From Rivularia sp. PCC 7116 (GTDB lineage Bacteria > Cyanobacteriota > Cyanobacteriia > Cyanobacteriales > Nostocaceae), in assembly GCF_000316665.1 (NCBI RefSeq), contig NC_019678.1, forward strand, positions 7,845,001-7,909,000: 64,000 nt of DNA, written 5' to 3'. A program made the translations under genes and the position numbers. How positions within the stretch are numbered: position 1 is the stretch's first letter; every line of letters starts with the position of its first letter. Below, one piece after another: positions 17,819-27,192 of this stretch. Below the pieces are notes generated by a model, which was given only the letters and a program-made list of their open reading frames with translations, ran no database searches and was not told the DNA's origin.

Positions 17819-18619
17819 CTAGAATTTTATCTTACCCGTGGTTTCGAGGGGTTGAGACTGCGAATACCTCCAGGGGGCACTGTTTCCACATACCGGACAT
17901 TCGCGATCGCGATAAGAACGACGTTTTGCAAAGTCCATTCGGATAAAATCGATTGTAAGTAACTGCGATAGTAGAGGCTGACTAAATCCGGTGATTAACT
18001 TGATAGCTTCCAAAGCAGTGAGACAAGCTAAAGTACCGGAAACTACACCTAATACTGAAAATGCACGTCTATCCCAATCGGGTTTTTCCGGAAATAGACA
18101 TGATAGACAGGGAGTCACACCAGGTATAATGGTTGTTAGATAAGCCTCCATCGAATCCATTGCAGCTTCTACCATTGGCTTTCGCCAGCGAACGCAAGCT
18201 TCATTTAACAAATTACGCTCGGTAAAGTTATGAGCGCAGTCTAAAGCCATGTCGGCTTGCTGTACCAAAGAGTCTACGTTATCCGGATTGATGTAATCGT
18301 GAATCGTTTCTATCTCAATATCGGGATTAATAGCTTGCAGAGTTTCCTTAGCTTTAAAAACCCTTGGCTTCCCTACCCAGTCGTGAGTCATGAGAATTTG
18401 ACGATTCATATCATCAAGCCGCAAGTCACCTCCTCTAACCAGGATTAATCGTCCTACGCCTGCAACAGCAAGATAAAGTGCAGCCGTACCGCCTAATCCA
18501 CCAACACCAGTTACCAAAACCGTAGCTGACTTTAAACGCTTTTGTGCCAATTCACCAAAATTAGGTAGCGACATTTGGCGACTATAGCGTTCCAACTCGG
18601 TAGGTGTTAGGTTTACCAC
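17819..18619 (-). CDS. hesA: HesA, ThiF/MoeB-like adenylyltransferase of the nif cluster
   Basis: 266 aa E1-like fold. Nucleotide-binding glycine motif in VTGVGGLGGTAALYL (~residue 35), the conserved DLRLDDMNRQI segment with the catalytic arginine, and two CxxC pairs (CLSCLF, CPVCGN) for structural zinc. HesA is required for good nitrogenase activity in heterocystous cyanobacteria; its exact substrate is unsettled, and a role in molybdenum or sulfur handling has been proposed. It is 11 bp downstream of nifW, so translationally close. Confidence 0.94.
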   Translation of the reverse strand: MVNLTPTELERYSRQMSLPNFGELAQKRLKSATVLVTGVGGLGGTAALYLAVAGVGRLILVRGGDLRLDDMNRQILMTHDWVGKPRVFKAKETLQAINPDIEIETIHDYINPDNVDSLVQQADMALDCAHNFTERNLLNEACVRWRKPMVEAAMDSMEAYLTTIIPGVTPCLSCLFPEKPDWDRRAFSVLGVVSGTLACLTALEAIKLITGFSQPLLSQLLTIDFIRMDFAKRRSYRDRECPVCGNSAPWRYSQSQPLETTGKIKF

Positions 18620-18630
18620 TTTATTACCTC

Positions 18631-18948
18631 CTAATCCGAATCAATTTCTGTCAGCTTGACTACATTTTTTGGCTTCTGGTGAAACACTTTGAAAAGTTTT
18701 TCTTGTTGGGGTGTTGACTCTATAAATACCTGATAAGCACTCTCTAATGCTTCGCGATATTTACCTAATCTTTCCTCTTCATTAAGTTCTGAATTATTCT
18801 TATCAATTTCGTTAATAAATTCAGAAAATTTTTGCAGGATATGTAAACGATTTACATGTACGACTTTTTGGTCGTATTCTAAATCAAAAAATTGAAAATA
18901 GTCTTCTGTATTGACTAGTTTCTTGAAATCTTCCAAGCTTTTACTCAT
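18631..18948 (-). CDS. nifW: Nitrogenase stabilising/protective protein NifW
   Basis: 105 aa, typical NifW length. Family landmarks: LEDFKKLVNTEDYFQFFDLEYD and VVHVNRLHILQKFS. Protects or helps mature the MoFe protein. Its ATG overlaps the stop of the upstream DUF683 gene by one base (TAATG), so the pair is translationally coupled. Confidence 0.95.
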   Translation of the reverse strand: MSKSLEDFKKLVNTEDYFQFFDLEYDQKVVHVNRLHILQKFSEFINEIDKNNSELNEEERLGKYREALESAYQVFIESTPQQEKLFKVFHQKPKNVVKLTEIDSD

Positions 18949-19166
18949 TATGCTTGCTCCATATTTTTCAATTGCTGTTTAAGGTCATTTAATTCACAAT
19001 AAATTTTGTAAGTAGCCTCAGCTACTCCCATAAGATTTTCGTAATCGGTAGGTAAACCTTCCGCCAAATCATGCAAGTCCATTTTCATTTGACCTGCTTT
19101 ACTATTTAGACGCTTTATCTTTTTTTTTAAATCTTCAATATTTGTGATTTCTTCTGTTTGAGCCAT
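18948..19166 (-). CDS. DUF683 (CCE_0567-type) nif-associated small metalloprotein
   Basis: 72 aa from the ATG at 19166, chosen because AGGAG lies 6 bases upstream; an upstream frame extension to 19217 is only tandem-repeat sequence ([12 protein letters not shown]). Two long helices: [20 protein letters not shown] and [21 protein letters not shown] helical-hairpin metal- or FeS-binding protein of this family is found in nearly all Mo-nitrogenase clusters next to nifX and DUF269. Coupled to nifW by a TAATG overlap. Confidence 0.9.
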   Translation of the reverse strand: MAQTEEITNIEDLKKKIKRLNSKAGQMKMDLHDLAEGLPTDYENLMGVAEATYKIYCELNDLKQQLKNMEQA

Positions 19167-19169
19167 AGA

Positions 19170-19335
19170 CATCTCCTGATATTGGGAATTGGGAATTGGG
19201 AATTGGGCATTGGGCATTGGGCATTGGGGATGGGTAATTGGTAATTGGTAATTGGTAATGGGTAATTAATAATGTATTTTTACTAACTCATTACTCATTA
19301 CTCATTACTCATTACTCATTACTTATTAATCTCTC
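19170..19335. repeat. Short tandem repeats inside the nif run
   Basis: GGGAATTGGGAATTGGGCAT, then GGTAATTGGTAATTGGTAAT, then ACTCATTACTCATTACTCAT runs separate DUF269 from DUF683. They can form a weak hairpin in the nif transcript. Confidence 0.65.
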
Positions 19336-19338
19336 AAA

Positions 19339-19815
19339 TTAAAGTTCTCCTACTTCGCGAAAACGTGTCGCTAATTCAACGCCTTTCTGTACTAAACTGT
19401 CTCCCTCTTCGGCTAGTTTTTCCAAAGAATAAAAACCGAATCTATGGACATCGCGCATAGTCTTTTTAACTAGTAAAAGACGACCAGAAAATACTAATAC
19501 CCAGCCGAAACCTTCATGATTCAAATCGGCGACAACCTGCGATAGCAAACCAGTTTCCTGCTCGATACGAATTGCTATAGCACGGTAAAAAGCATTAATC
19601 CGCGATATCGTCATCGGATCTACATCACCCTCAACCGAAATTTCGCGTTTCTTTTGTTTGCTGACAACGTAGGGTTTAAGAATTAAATCATCCGACCATT
19701 TTTTATAAGTTCCGTAAGTATCTAAACCCCGGATTTGTTGTACTAAAGCCTGAATAAAAGCAGAACTTAATACATCGCTAGTTGCAGTTCCATTTACACT
19801 ATTGCTGGTATTCAT
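19339..19815 (-). CDS. NifX-associated protein (DUF269)
   Basis: 158 aa. Landmarks LVQQIRGLDTYGTYKKWSD, DPMTISRINAFYRAIAI and GFGWVLVFSGRLL identify the NifX-associated DUF269 family, a constant partner of nifX in Mo-nitrogenase clusters and thought to act in FeMo-cofactor assembly. Its start overlaps the stop of nifX by 4 bp (ATGA), so it is translationally coupled. Confidence 0.94.
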   Translation of the reverse strand: MNTSNSVNGTATSDVLSSAFIQALVQQIRGLDTYGTYKKWSDDLILKPYVVSKQKKREISVEGDVDPMTISRINAFYRAIAIRIEQETGLLSQVVADLNHEGFGWVLVFSGRLLLVKKTMRDVHRFGFYSLEKLAEEGDSLVQKGVELATRFREVGEL

Positions 19816-20225
19816 ACAGTTGCATCCTCTTCTAATTCATCTTCAAAGTTACGGTCTTTTTTCTGTAAAGCTTTACGCAACCAAGGTGGGGGGCTTCCTT
19901 TAAGAGTTTGCACCAATCTTTCTAAAACATCTTTAATTTCATCTTGCTCCGAACGTGCTTTAATTGGAGTCACACCCTTTTTAATTAAGCGAGCCGCAGC
20001 GCTACCTCCAATTGCACTAACGTATACAATCGTGCAATCTTCTAAAGCTTTTAGTTTAGGTACTAATTTATCTTCGTTACCATCTTCTTTGAGTTCGCCA
20101 CCGAAGGAAAGAGTCTCTAAAAACTTATAACCTTCATCTGAAATTTCGTAAACATCAATTTCTTTTGCCCACCCGAAATGAGCATTAATATGGCAGTTAT
20201 CGCTCGTAGTAAAAGCTATTTTCAT
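19812..20225 (-). CDS. nifX: Nitrogenase cofactor carrier NifX
   Basis: 137 aa of the NifX/NifB-C-terminal domain family: MKIAFTTSDNCHINAHFGWA start, CTIVYVSAIGGSAAARL and GVTPIKA. Binds FeMo-co precursors passing from NifB to NifEN. The C-terminus is acidic (EDELEEDATV). 89 bp downstream of nifN across a short AACTAAC repeat run, and overlapped by DUF269. Confidence 0.95.
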   Translation of the reverse strand: MKIAFTTSDNCHINAHFGWAKEIDVYEISDEGYKFLETLSFGGELKEDGNEDKLVPKLKALEDCTIVYVSAIGGSAAARLIKKGVTPIKARSEQDEIKDVLERLVQTLKGSPPPWLRKALQKKDRNFEDELEEDATV

Positions 20226-20314
20226 TACAAATAATTGCTCCTTTTAATTAGGTCAAAGGTCAAAGGTTAAATTACTAACAGCTAACAACTAACCACTAAC
20301 CACTAACAACTAAC

Positions 20315-21625
20315 TCAATGACCGTGTTTTACACTCATTTCCTCTTCTTCTAAAAAGATGTTGCCAATGTCAAATAAAATTTGCATAGTTCCCCGATAAC
20401 CAACTTTAGTATATTGACCTATACCTAAACGGTCATAAATAGGGATACCCTGGCGATAAAGAGGAATATTAAATTTTCTGGCAATTGTCGAAGTGTGAGA
20501 GTTACCAATTAATAAATCCGAACCTTCTACTACTTGTTCAAAATCTTCTAAGTCACCAATAATAACTTTTTCAAGATGAAGTTTTTCTAGTAAAGGAGAA
20601 CGTGTAGTAGTAACTGCGGCTTGAATTTCTGCTCCCATTGATTGCAAAAAATTAATAGTAGACCACAGCAAATCCGGTTCTAATGCTAAGGATACTCGCT
20701 TGCGACCAAAGAAAAAGTGAGTATCGAGCATAGCGTCTTGTAATTGACGACGTTGGCGACGATATTTATCTGGAACTCTAACGCCACTAACATCTGATAG
20801 TGCTTGTAAAAAGTTATCTACAGCATCTAGTCCAGTTAGCTCGCTAAACAATTCATAAGGAATAGCAAAGCGCTTATCTAAAATTTCAGCAGCACCCCGC
20901 ATACTCTCCCCGATCGCAATAGTAAAAGCCGAACTGCCCATTTTACGTAACTGCACCACAGTCGTACCACCGCCGGTTATCGGACTCCATGAATCATCTA
21001 GATGACCATCTAATGAAGCGGAAAGGTCTGGCGCAACAATAGGAACTAATCCGAAAGCACTAACAATATCTTTGATTTCCTGCAAATCTCCAGGAGTAAA
21101 AGCAGAACTAACTAAGATATTTACTTGATTGGGTTTAATTTCCCCCTTCTGGGGAAGCTGAGTAACCATGCTTTCTACAGCAGCAGCATATCCATCTTGC
21201 AATGCTCCTTTAAAATCTGGCGAGGAGACTAATAAAATTGGTAACTCGTTTAAATCAGGATGACTTTGACGAAACTCTCGGAGGATTTTTTCCATATCGT
21301 CCCCTCTAGTTTCCGTCAGCCCCGTAGTACAAAGACCAATAATTTCAGGGTTTACTTTCTCCACCAAAGTTAGAATTGCTTGCTCGACATTATCCTCTCC
21401 ACCCAAAATTGTAGAGACTTCCGTCATCGCCGTAGTGGAAAGAGGTATCACTTCTCGAAAATGCCTTACCAATATCACTTTAGCGAAAGCTGTACATCCT
21501 TGGGAACCGTGCAACAGTGGTATCATACCCTTCAACCCTAAAAAAGCTAAAGCTGCACCTAAAGCCTGACTTTGCTTGAGAGGATTTACTATAACTGGTT
21601 TATTTTGAGTCGCTACTATAGCCAT
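20315..21625 (-). CDS. nifN: FeMo-cofactor scaffold subunit NifN
   Basis: 436 aa, typical NifN length. NifK-like fold lacking catalytic cofactor. Conserved LLHGSQGCTAFAKV and GLCTTGLTETRGDD hold cluster-binding cysteines; DLLIGNSHTSTIARK and IPLYRQGIPIYDRLG match the NifK/NifN C-terminal signature. Forms the NifE2N2 scaffold on which NifB-co matures to FeMo-co. Follows nifE by ~140 bp of repeat-rich spacer. Confidence 0.96.
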   Translation of the reverse strand: MAIVATQNKPVIVNPLKQSQALGAALAFLGLKGMIPLLHGSQGCTAFAKVILVRHFREVIPLSTTAMTEVSTILGGEDNVEQAILTLVEKVNPEIIGLCTTGLTETRGDDMEKILREFRQSHPDLNELPILLVSSPDFKGALQDGYAAAVESMVTQLPQKGEIKPNQVNILVSSAFTPGDLQEIKDIVSAFGLVPIVAPDLSASLDGHLDDSWSPITGGGTTVVQLRKMGSSAFTIAIGESMRGAAEILDKRFAIPYELFSELTGLDAVDNFLQALSDVSGVRVPDKYRRQRRQLQDAMLDTHFFFGRKRVSLALEPDLLWSTINFLQSMGAEIQAAVTTTRSPLLEKLHLEKVIIGDLEDFEQVVEGSDLLIGNSHTSTIARKFNIPLYRQGIPIYDRLGIGQYTKVGYRGTMQILFDIGNIFLEEEEMSVKHGH

Positions 21626-21764
21626 TGGAATTAATAAATAGGTTAAAGATCAAAAGTCAAAGGTTTTAAATTGGAGTAGGGAATAGGGAATTCAAAGAGA
21701 CAGCAGGGAGCGAGATGCTCCCATTACTGAAATTTAAAGGTTAAACAAAATAGATAAATAACTC

Positions 21765-23171
21765 CTAACTGTTCACTGCTAACTGTTCGCTGTTCACTGC
21801 GAACTGTTCCCAAGGAGCAGGTTGACGTATTTGCTGCCAAACTGGACTGTAGAGGGCTTCGTCTAGTTCTCTTGCCATGTTTACCATACCGTCGTAACCT
21901 GCGTAAGCGTGATGGCGTTCTTGGTTAATATCTAAAAATGGAATTCTGGCTTTAAGAGCAGTGTATTGATTTCGACCACCAGCAATCAGCATATCTGCTT
22001 TGGTTTCGCCAATAACTCGTATCAATTCTTGAGGATTACCTTTAGGCATCATAATGCCGTCTTTACCAAGCAACTTTTGAATTTTGGCTTTGTCTTCTTC
22101 GGTACTCTTTTTAGTGCTAGTAGCAACAACATCCATTCCTAAATCTTTAGCAGCCGAAATAATAGACCAGCTTTTTACACCACCGGTATAAAGTACAACT
22201 CTTTTTCCTTTTAACCGGGCGCGATAGGGAGCTAATTTTTCATCTAATTTTGCAGTTTCTTCCGCAATTAGTTTTTCAGTCCGCTCTTGTAAATCAGCAT
22301 CTCCCAATTTTGCTGCTACAGTTCGCAGAAAGCGGTTGATGTCATCTACACCGTAAAAAGATTCTTCTATATAAGGAATGCCGTAGCGCTCCTCCATTTT
22401 TCTAGCCATGTTAATCAAGGCTTTGGAGCAAATCATTACGTTTAACTTGGCACGGTGAGCGTAAGATACTTCTTTGTAACGAGCGTCACCAGTAATTTTA
22501 CTTAATACCCGAATGCCTAATTTTTCTAATAGTGGCGTAACATTCCACATTTCGCCAGCAATATTATACTCACCAATCAGATTGATGTCGTAAGGAGTGG
22601 TGTATTCTGGTTCTCCCGTACCAACAACATATTCTAATAAAGTTTCTCCAGCCAGACGATTGCCAAGATTCTTACTACCAACAAATCCAGGTGCATTTAC
22701 AGGAATAACCGGAATACCAACTTTTTTCTCAGCTGCTTTACAGACAGCATCGATATCTTCACCAATTAAAGCTGTTACACAAGTGGAGTAAACAAATATT
22801 GCTTCAGGATTGTAATTTTCTTTTACGTGTTTGATAGCTTTATAGAGCTTTTTCTCACCACCGAAAATAACATCGTTTTCAGTTAAGTCGGTAGTAAAGC
22901 CTTTTTTGTACAGCATCGGACCGGAGGAAAGACTACCGCGACTACCCCAAGAATTACCGGAACAAGCAATGGGACCATGTACTAAATGAGCGGCATCGGT
23001 AATCGGAACTAGAGCAATCATTGCTCCATCAAAAGAACAACCTCCTTGGGCTGCTCCTGGTTGTGCTACTTGTTTACAAGCTTTATTTTTCTTCTCTCCA
23101 TTTTTTTGATGATTATGTTCGCATCCTGGTTCGGTTAACAGTTCGTTGATTTTACCTTGAGTGATTTTCAT
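21765..23171 (-). CDS. nifE: FeMo-cofactor scaffold subunit NifE
   Basis: 468 aa, NifD-like. Motifs: [15 protein letters not shown] and [18 protein letters not shown] with P-cluster-equivalent cysteines, [14 protein letters not shown], and [20 protein letters not shown]. The N-terminus carries a Cys/His stretch (PGCEHNHQ). The last ~12 residues ([14 protein letters not shown]) are encoded by the tandem repeat TTCACTGCGAACTGTTCGCTG type and are not part of the family core, so repeat growth has extended the C-terminus. Works with NifN. About 410 bp from the nifK fragment. Confidence 0.96.
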   Translation of the reverse strand: MKITQGKINELLTEPGCEHNHQKNGEKKNKACKQVAQPGAAQGGCSFDGAMIALVPITDAAHLVHGPIACSGNSWGSRGSLSSGPMLYKKGFTTDLTENDVIFGGEKKLYKAIKHVKENYNPEAIFVYSTCVTALIGEDIDAVCKAAEKKVGIPVIPVNAPGFVGSKNLGNRLAGETLLEYVVGTGEPEYTTPYDINLIGEYNIAGEMWNVTPLLEKLGIRVLSKITGDARYKEVSYAHRAKLNVMICSKALINMARKMEERYGIPYIEESFYGVDDINRFLRTVAAKLGDADLQERTEKLIAEETAKLDEKLAPYRARLKGKRVVLYTGGVKSWSIISAAKDLGMDVVATSTKKSTEEDKAKIQKLLGKDGIMMPKGNPQELIRVIGETKADMLIAGGRNQYTALKARIPFLDINQERHHAYAGYDGMVNMARELDEALYSPVWQQIRQPAPWEQFAVNSEQLAVNS

Positions 23172-23581
23172 CTTTTTTGGTTGATATTGAAGTATTAATT
23201 ATTATTTTGAGAATGGGGCATGGGTATTGGAAATAGGCAAAATAAATTTAGTTTCAAAAATTAATTTAAAACTCAATTATTAAATAATTATGGATTATAA
23301 ATTGTTTATAATTCATTTGGGATAATCTTATAGAAAGCAATACATTTATTTATTGATGGAATTATTTTTATTTCTATTCCCAACGCCCAATTACCAATTA
23401 CCAATTACCAATTTTTCATGTCCACAATTAAAATAAAATGGTAAAAAAGGAGTTTAGAAGTATAAAGAATGAAGGATGAAAAAGATTAATAATTCATACT
23501 TGAGCCTTTATACTTCATCCTTAATTACCATTACCTTTTAGATAAAAGGCAGGCGACAGGAGCCTATCGTTAATTCAATTT
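23172..23581. other. nifK-nifE spacer
   Basis: 410 bp without a gene. It contains heptamer runs (CCAATTACCAATTACCAATT) near 23390-23415 and GGGCATGGG repeats at 23215. A hairpin AGGCAGGCGACAGGAGCCT near 23548 could attenuate nifK readthrough. Confidence 0.5.
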
Positions 23582-23881
23582 CTAACGAATTAAGTCGAAG
23601 GAGATATCTGTCTTAGAAGGAATATTGGTGTTGCGGTCAATTTCCTCAAAGATTGCGTTTACAACCCAGGTAATTAGGTTGATTGTACCTTCATAACCAA
23701 TGGTAGCGTAGCGGTGTAGATTGTGACGATCCATGATAGGATAACCAACTCTGATCAAAGGAGTCTTGGTATCGCGCTCTAAGTACTTACCGTAGGAGTT
23801 ACCAATCATGAAGTCAACTGGCTCGGTGAACAGTAAAGAACTAATATGCTGACTATCAGGTAAAATATAATGTAATATCAA
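23582..23881 (-). CDS. nifK: nifK 3' exon: nitrogenase MoFe protein beta subunit, C-terminal fragment
   Basis: Recognisable NifK from SLLFTEPVDF to the end: IGNSYGKYLERDTK, RVGYPIMDRHNLHRYATIGYEG and the family terminus KTDISFDLIR, about 90 of the usual ~510 residues. Homology fades upstream of about 23850, where the frame reads MILHYILPDSQ; a native boundary anywhere in 23835-23880 is possible. No NifK 5' portion occurs elsewhere in the window. The fragment sits in place upstream of nifE, so this is the normal nifK locus interrupted rather than a stray copy. Functional only after DNA rearrangement. Confidence 0.92.
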   Translation of the reverse strand: MILHYILPDSQHISSLLFTEPVDFMIGNSYGKYLERDTKTPLIRVGYPIMDRHNLHRYATIGYEGTINLITWVVNAIFEEIDRNTNIPSKTDISFDLIR

Positions 23882-23903
23882 ATATCGCTGTAAGGTTTAC
23901 TAT

Positions 23904-25457
23904 ATGGACGTTTGGGGATATGCTCGCGTTAGCACGGATGAGCAAGCAGACGATGAAGGAGCATTGATTAAACAAATGCGTCGTTTGCGGAGTGCGGGAG
24001 CGACGAAATTATATTATGACGTTGAAAGTCGTACCAGCGATAAGCGTAAAGGGCTTTTACGGTTAATTGAAGACATTAATGTATTGGCAAAAGGCAAAGT
24101 ATCTAAACTATTATTTATCAGAATTGACCGTTTAACATCATCATCAATGACTTTTTATCGGTTGATGGATGCTTTGAAAAAAAAAGGTATAGAGCCGACT
24201 GCAATTGATGAGCCTTTTGATATTTCAAGTATTGGTGGAGAATTGACAATTGATGTCAGATTAGCTGCGAGTAAATATGAAGTTAAAATGTTAGGAATGC
24301 GGGTAAAAAAAGAAAGAGATGCTCGAAAAGTAAATAAAAAGGCTCATTGGAATGCTCCTTTAGGATATAAAGTTGAAAACGATAAATATAAGAGGGATGA
24401 TAGTCCCTGTGTTTGCATTATTGAGGGACAAATTCAACTATCGCGATCGCAATTAATGAGATTAGTTTTTGACACATTTTTGGCAGTCGGTACCATTTCT
24501 CAAACGGTGAAAAAAATGCACGATATTTTGGGAATTCAAGCAAACGCTGTACCCAAATTCCGCGATGAGAAAGTTAATATTATAGGAGAAGAAGACAAAA
24601 TTATATTATCAAATATCAACAAATCTCGTGGCACTGGCTTAAATCTGCGTTATCCCCATACGGGTTTAAAATGGTCGGTTTCTGGCTTGCGTTCGATTCT
24701 TGTTAATCCCATATATGCAGGGGGAACCTTGTATAACACCATTGTTAGTTCCAAAAAACATCGCAAACCTTTTGACGAATGGGAAGTTACATGGGGAACT
24801 CATGATTCGGAAGCGATTATTAGTTATGAAGAACACGAGCGCATTAAAACTATGATTCGCGGTAATCGGAATAATCGATGGGCTAGCGCGCAAAAATATA
24901 CTAATCCTTTTGCAAATTTAGTAAAATGCCAGCGTTGCGGTGCAGCTTACAGTCGTCAGTGCAAAAAATTAGTTAAGAAAAAGAACTTTATCAGACATCA
25001 TTACCAATGCAGTTTTTATCGTACTGGTGCTTGTGATAACAAAAAAATGATTTCTTCCGATAGCCTAGAAAAACAAGTCATAGAACATTTAGTTAAAGAA
25101 GCCGAAAGATTAGCGGGATTGGTAGAAAAAGAAACGAAAGTTCTAGAAGAGCCAGCATCTGTAAAAACCCTGCGAGCATCTTTGAATACTCTAGAAGCGC
25201 TGCCATCAAATCCAGCTATTGAAAAAGCCAAAGAAGATATGAGGGTACAAATTGCTGATGCTTTAGCCACTGCGAGTAATGATTCGGTGCAATATTTGAT
25301 TGCTAAAGAGCGAATTATCCGGGCATTTTCTAATCCAGAATTTTGGCAAGGATTGCAGGTAGAGGATAAAAAAGCTTTATTGCAAGGATGCGTACAAAAA
25401 ATAATAGTTGATGGTAATAGGGTAACAAGACTTGAATTGATTCACCTTTCGTCTTAG
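23904..25457 (+). CDS. Large serine recombinase, XisF-like, at the nifK break
   Basis: 517 aa, paralogous to the protein at 1092-2627. Catalytic serine in ARVSTDEQ (Ser10), conserved IRIDRLTSSS and GGELTIDVRLAASKYE in the resolvase domain, then the recombinase domain (LKWSVSGLRSILVNPIYAGG) and zinc ribbon (CQRCGAAYSRQC ... CSFYRTGACDNKK). AAGG precedes the ATG. Antiparallel to nifK, with its start ~50 bp from the exon edge, exactly as the other recombinase stands to hupS. Expected to excise the nifK element during heterocyst differentiation. Confidence 0.88.
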   Translation: MDVWGYARVSTDEQADDEGALIKQMRRLRSAGATKLYYDVESRTSDKRKGLLRLIEDINVLAKGKVSKLLFIRIDRLTSSSMTFYRLMDALKKKGIEPTAIDEPFDISSIGGELTIDVRLAASKYEVKMLGMRVKKERDARKVNKKAHWNAPLGYKVENDKYKRDDSPCVCIIEGQIQLSRSQLMRLVFDTFLAVGTISQTVKKMHDILGIQANAVPKFRDEKVNIIGEEDKIILSNINKSRGTGLNLRYPHTGLKWSVSGLRSILVNPIYAGGTLYNTIVSSKKHRKPFDEWEVTWGTHDSEAIISYEEHERIKTMIRGNRNNRWASAQKYTNPFANLVKCQRCGAAYSRQCKKLVKKKNFIRHHYQCSFYRTGACDNKKMISSDSLEKQVIEHLVKEAERLAGLVEKETKVLEEPASVKTLRASLNTLEALPSNPAIEKAKEDMRVQIADALATASNDSVQYLIAKERIIRAFSNPEFWQGLQVEDKKALLQGCVQKIIVDGNRVTRLELIHLSS

Positions 25458-25474
25458 TTTGATTATGGAAATTG

Positions 25475-25578
25475 GGCGTTGCTGAATAAAAATATGAAAT
25501 CAAGATTTCACATTGTTCTAGAAACTGCATTGCTACATCTCTACGTAGATATAATTCATAGCTGAATTCGGCAACGCC
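25475..25578. repeat. MITE-like element, GGCGTTGC family, copy B
   Basis: GGCGTTGCTGAAT at the left and AATTCGGCAACGCC at the right are near-perfect inverted ends around ~75 bp. Shares ends with 11552-11693. Lies just after the recombinase stop. Confidence 0.65.
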
Positions 25579-25615
25579 AAAAATGCAATATCAATAACTA
25601 CAAATCTCAGTATGT

Positions 25616-25981
25616 TTACATTTCATCTCCTAAGGTGCCGGATTGATTTGGACAGGTGAATTTGTTTGGTATGGGAACTCTCCATCGATTATAAAAAAAT
25701 GGTCTGCTGTTGTTCTCGCTACTAGTTGATGAGACTGCATTAAGTATGGGTACTTCCCATTCACTATTAGAATTCGCTCTATTTTTGTAATCTTCAAATC
25801 TAACTGGTATATCGTCTGAAGATACAAGTATACTATCAGGTTCGTTTAAACCGCTCATCATCTCATCTATATTGGGAAGTTCGTCACCGAATGCTTTTGC
25901 TGTTGGTAAAGTTGCCAAAGAAACGGCAAACAGAAATATTAATCGAGCAAATACTTTAGGGGAAAATAGCATAATTACCAT
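25616..25981 (-). CDS. Small secreted protein of unknown function
   Basis: 121 aa. Residues ~10-30 form a signal peptide (LIFLFAVSLATLPTAKAFG) with cleavage likely after AKA. The mature part is short and acidic: ELPNIDEMMSGLNEPD, then DIPVRFEDYKN, and internal repeats of the type (S/R)W(E/R)VPI(L/P)N. One Cys only. I do not recognise the family. A second frame on the same strand is a shadow. Confidence 0.55.
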   Translation of the reverse strand: MVIMLFSPKVFARLIFLFAVSLATLPTAKAFGDELPNIDEMMSGLNEPDSILVSSDDIPVRFEDYKNRANSNSEWEVPILNAVSSTSSENNSRPFFYNRWRVPIPNKFTCPNQSGTLGDEM

Positions 25982-26490
25982 CCTATAGAAGATATCTTGA
26001 CAGATGCATAATGAACTGGAGGCATAATGAATGCTCCGTAAATCATTAGCAAATAACTGAACTATGAACTATCTATATATATTTCTGAGAAGCTAGAACT
26101 TACGCAACTAAGATAATTTTCTTGTTGGAGAGGCAAAACGCGGCATATATTTTCGAGGCAGTAACGGCTTTGTTGGGTTACGACACCATAGGGGAAGATA
26201 CTCGTAATAATCAAGATTGATTTTGGTGTCTAACCCAACCTACAAACTCAGATGCAAAACATAAATAGGGAAAATAGTACCCTTTTGTGTACCATAAACT
26301 TTTCGTAAACCAACCACCGAGGGTTGATGAATTAATTAGTAAACAAATTCAAAAGATTATCAACAGAAAGAATTAATACTAAGTATTAGAAAAGTGCATG
26401 AGTTAATTCTTTGAGCATCTATCACTAGTCAAACAAGCGTAGAAAAGACGATTACACCAACTAATTAATTACCAAAGGAGTAATTTCAAG
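25982..26490. other. Intergenic with one inverted repeat
   Basis: About 510 bp. At 26172-26253 a MITE-like pair TTGGGTTACGACACCA / TGGTGTCTAACCCAA flanks ~45 bp. The remainder should contain the promoter of the twin genes that follow; no gene is seen. Confidence 0.5.
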
Positions 26491-26751
26491 ATGACTTACA
26501 GCCAAAATCACACCAACCAAAATTACTGTGAATGTGAATTCACTATTCCCATCAAATTAAATATTCCAATCACTATCGATTCTCCGGTATACGTGAATCC
26601 AGTACCTATTACCAAGCAAAAATTACCCGTATTTATCGAACCCGACTTGGTATTGGAACCCGAAGTTAGAGCTAAGGCTCCCGTATGCTATCCCGACTCT
26701 CAACAGAAACTACCATATTCTAAGCAAGAAGTTTTACCAGCCAATAATTAA
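26491..26751 (+). CDS. Twin CECEF protein, copy 1
   Basis: 86 aa, preceded by an excellent Shine-Dalgarno (AAAGGAG, spacer ~10). Sequence runs MTYSQNHTNQNYCECEF, then a beta-rich Pro/Val/Ile stretch (IPIKLNIPITIDSPVY, VNPVPITKQKLPVFIEPD), then VRAKAPVCYP and a unique tail. No signal peptide. Three cysteines (CEC and CYP) could bind metal or crosslink. Almost identical to the next gene for the first ~69 residues, diverging only in the tail, and its leader is duplicated as well. I know no characterised homolog. The KLNIPI pattern recurs in the third gene (NLNIPLEFEI). Confidence 0.75.
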   Translation: MTYSQNHTNQNYCECEFTIPIKLNIPITIDSPVYVNPVPITKQKLPVFIEPDLVLEPEVRAKAPVCYPDSQQKLPYSKQEVLPANN

Positions 26752-26792
26752 TTCCACTCAAACCAATTTATTACCAAAGGAGTAATTTCAAG

Positions 26793-27059
26793 ATGACTTA
26801 CGCTCAAAATCACACCAACCAAAATTACTGTGAATGTGAATTCACTATTCCGATTAAATTAAATATTCCAATCACCATCGATTCTCCGGTATACGTGAAT
26901 CCAGTACCTATTACCAAGCAAAAATTACCCGTATTTATCGAACCCGACTTGGTATTGGAACCCGAAGTTAGAGCCAAGGCTCCCGTATGCTATCCCCAAC
27001 ATGATTGCGAAAATAAGAATGTACAACATGAGGATGTGATGCAGTCAGTAGAAATTTAG
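26793..27059 (+). CDS. Twin CECEF protein, copy 2
   Basis: 88 aa. The first ~69 residues differ from copy 1 in one position (A for S at residue 4). The tail is different (QHDCENKNVQHEDVMQSVEI, with an added Cys) and is followed by a normal stop. The 42-bp spacer and the duplicated ribosome binding region show a tandem duplication with replaced 3' ends. Probably co-transcribed with copy 1 and the following gene. Confidence 0.75.
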   Translation: MTYAQNHTNQNYCECEFTIPIKLNIPITIDSPVYVNPVPITKQKLPVFIEPDLVLEPEVRAKAPVCYPQHDCENKNVQHEDVMQSVEI

Positions 27060-27192
27060 TAGCTTGTACATAGCCTATTATTTATTTTTCAACTGTGCTT
27101 AATTCAAAATTCACACCATCAATCAATTCGGATGGTGTGGATTATGATTTAAAAAATCAAAATTAATCGGTAAAAAGCAAGGACTTATTCTC

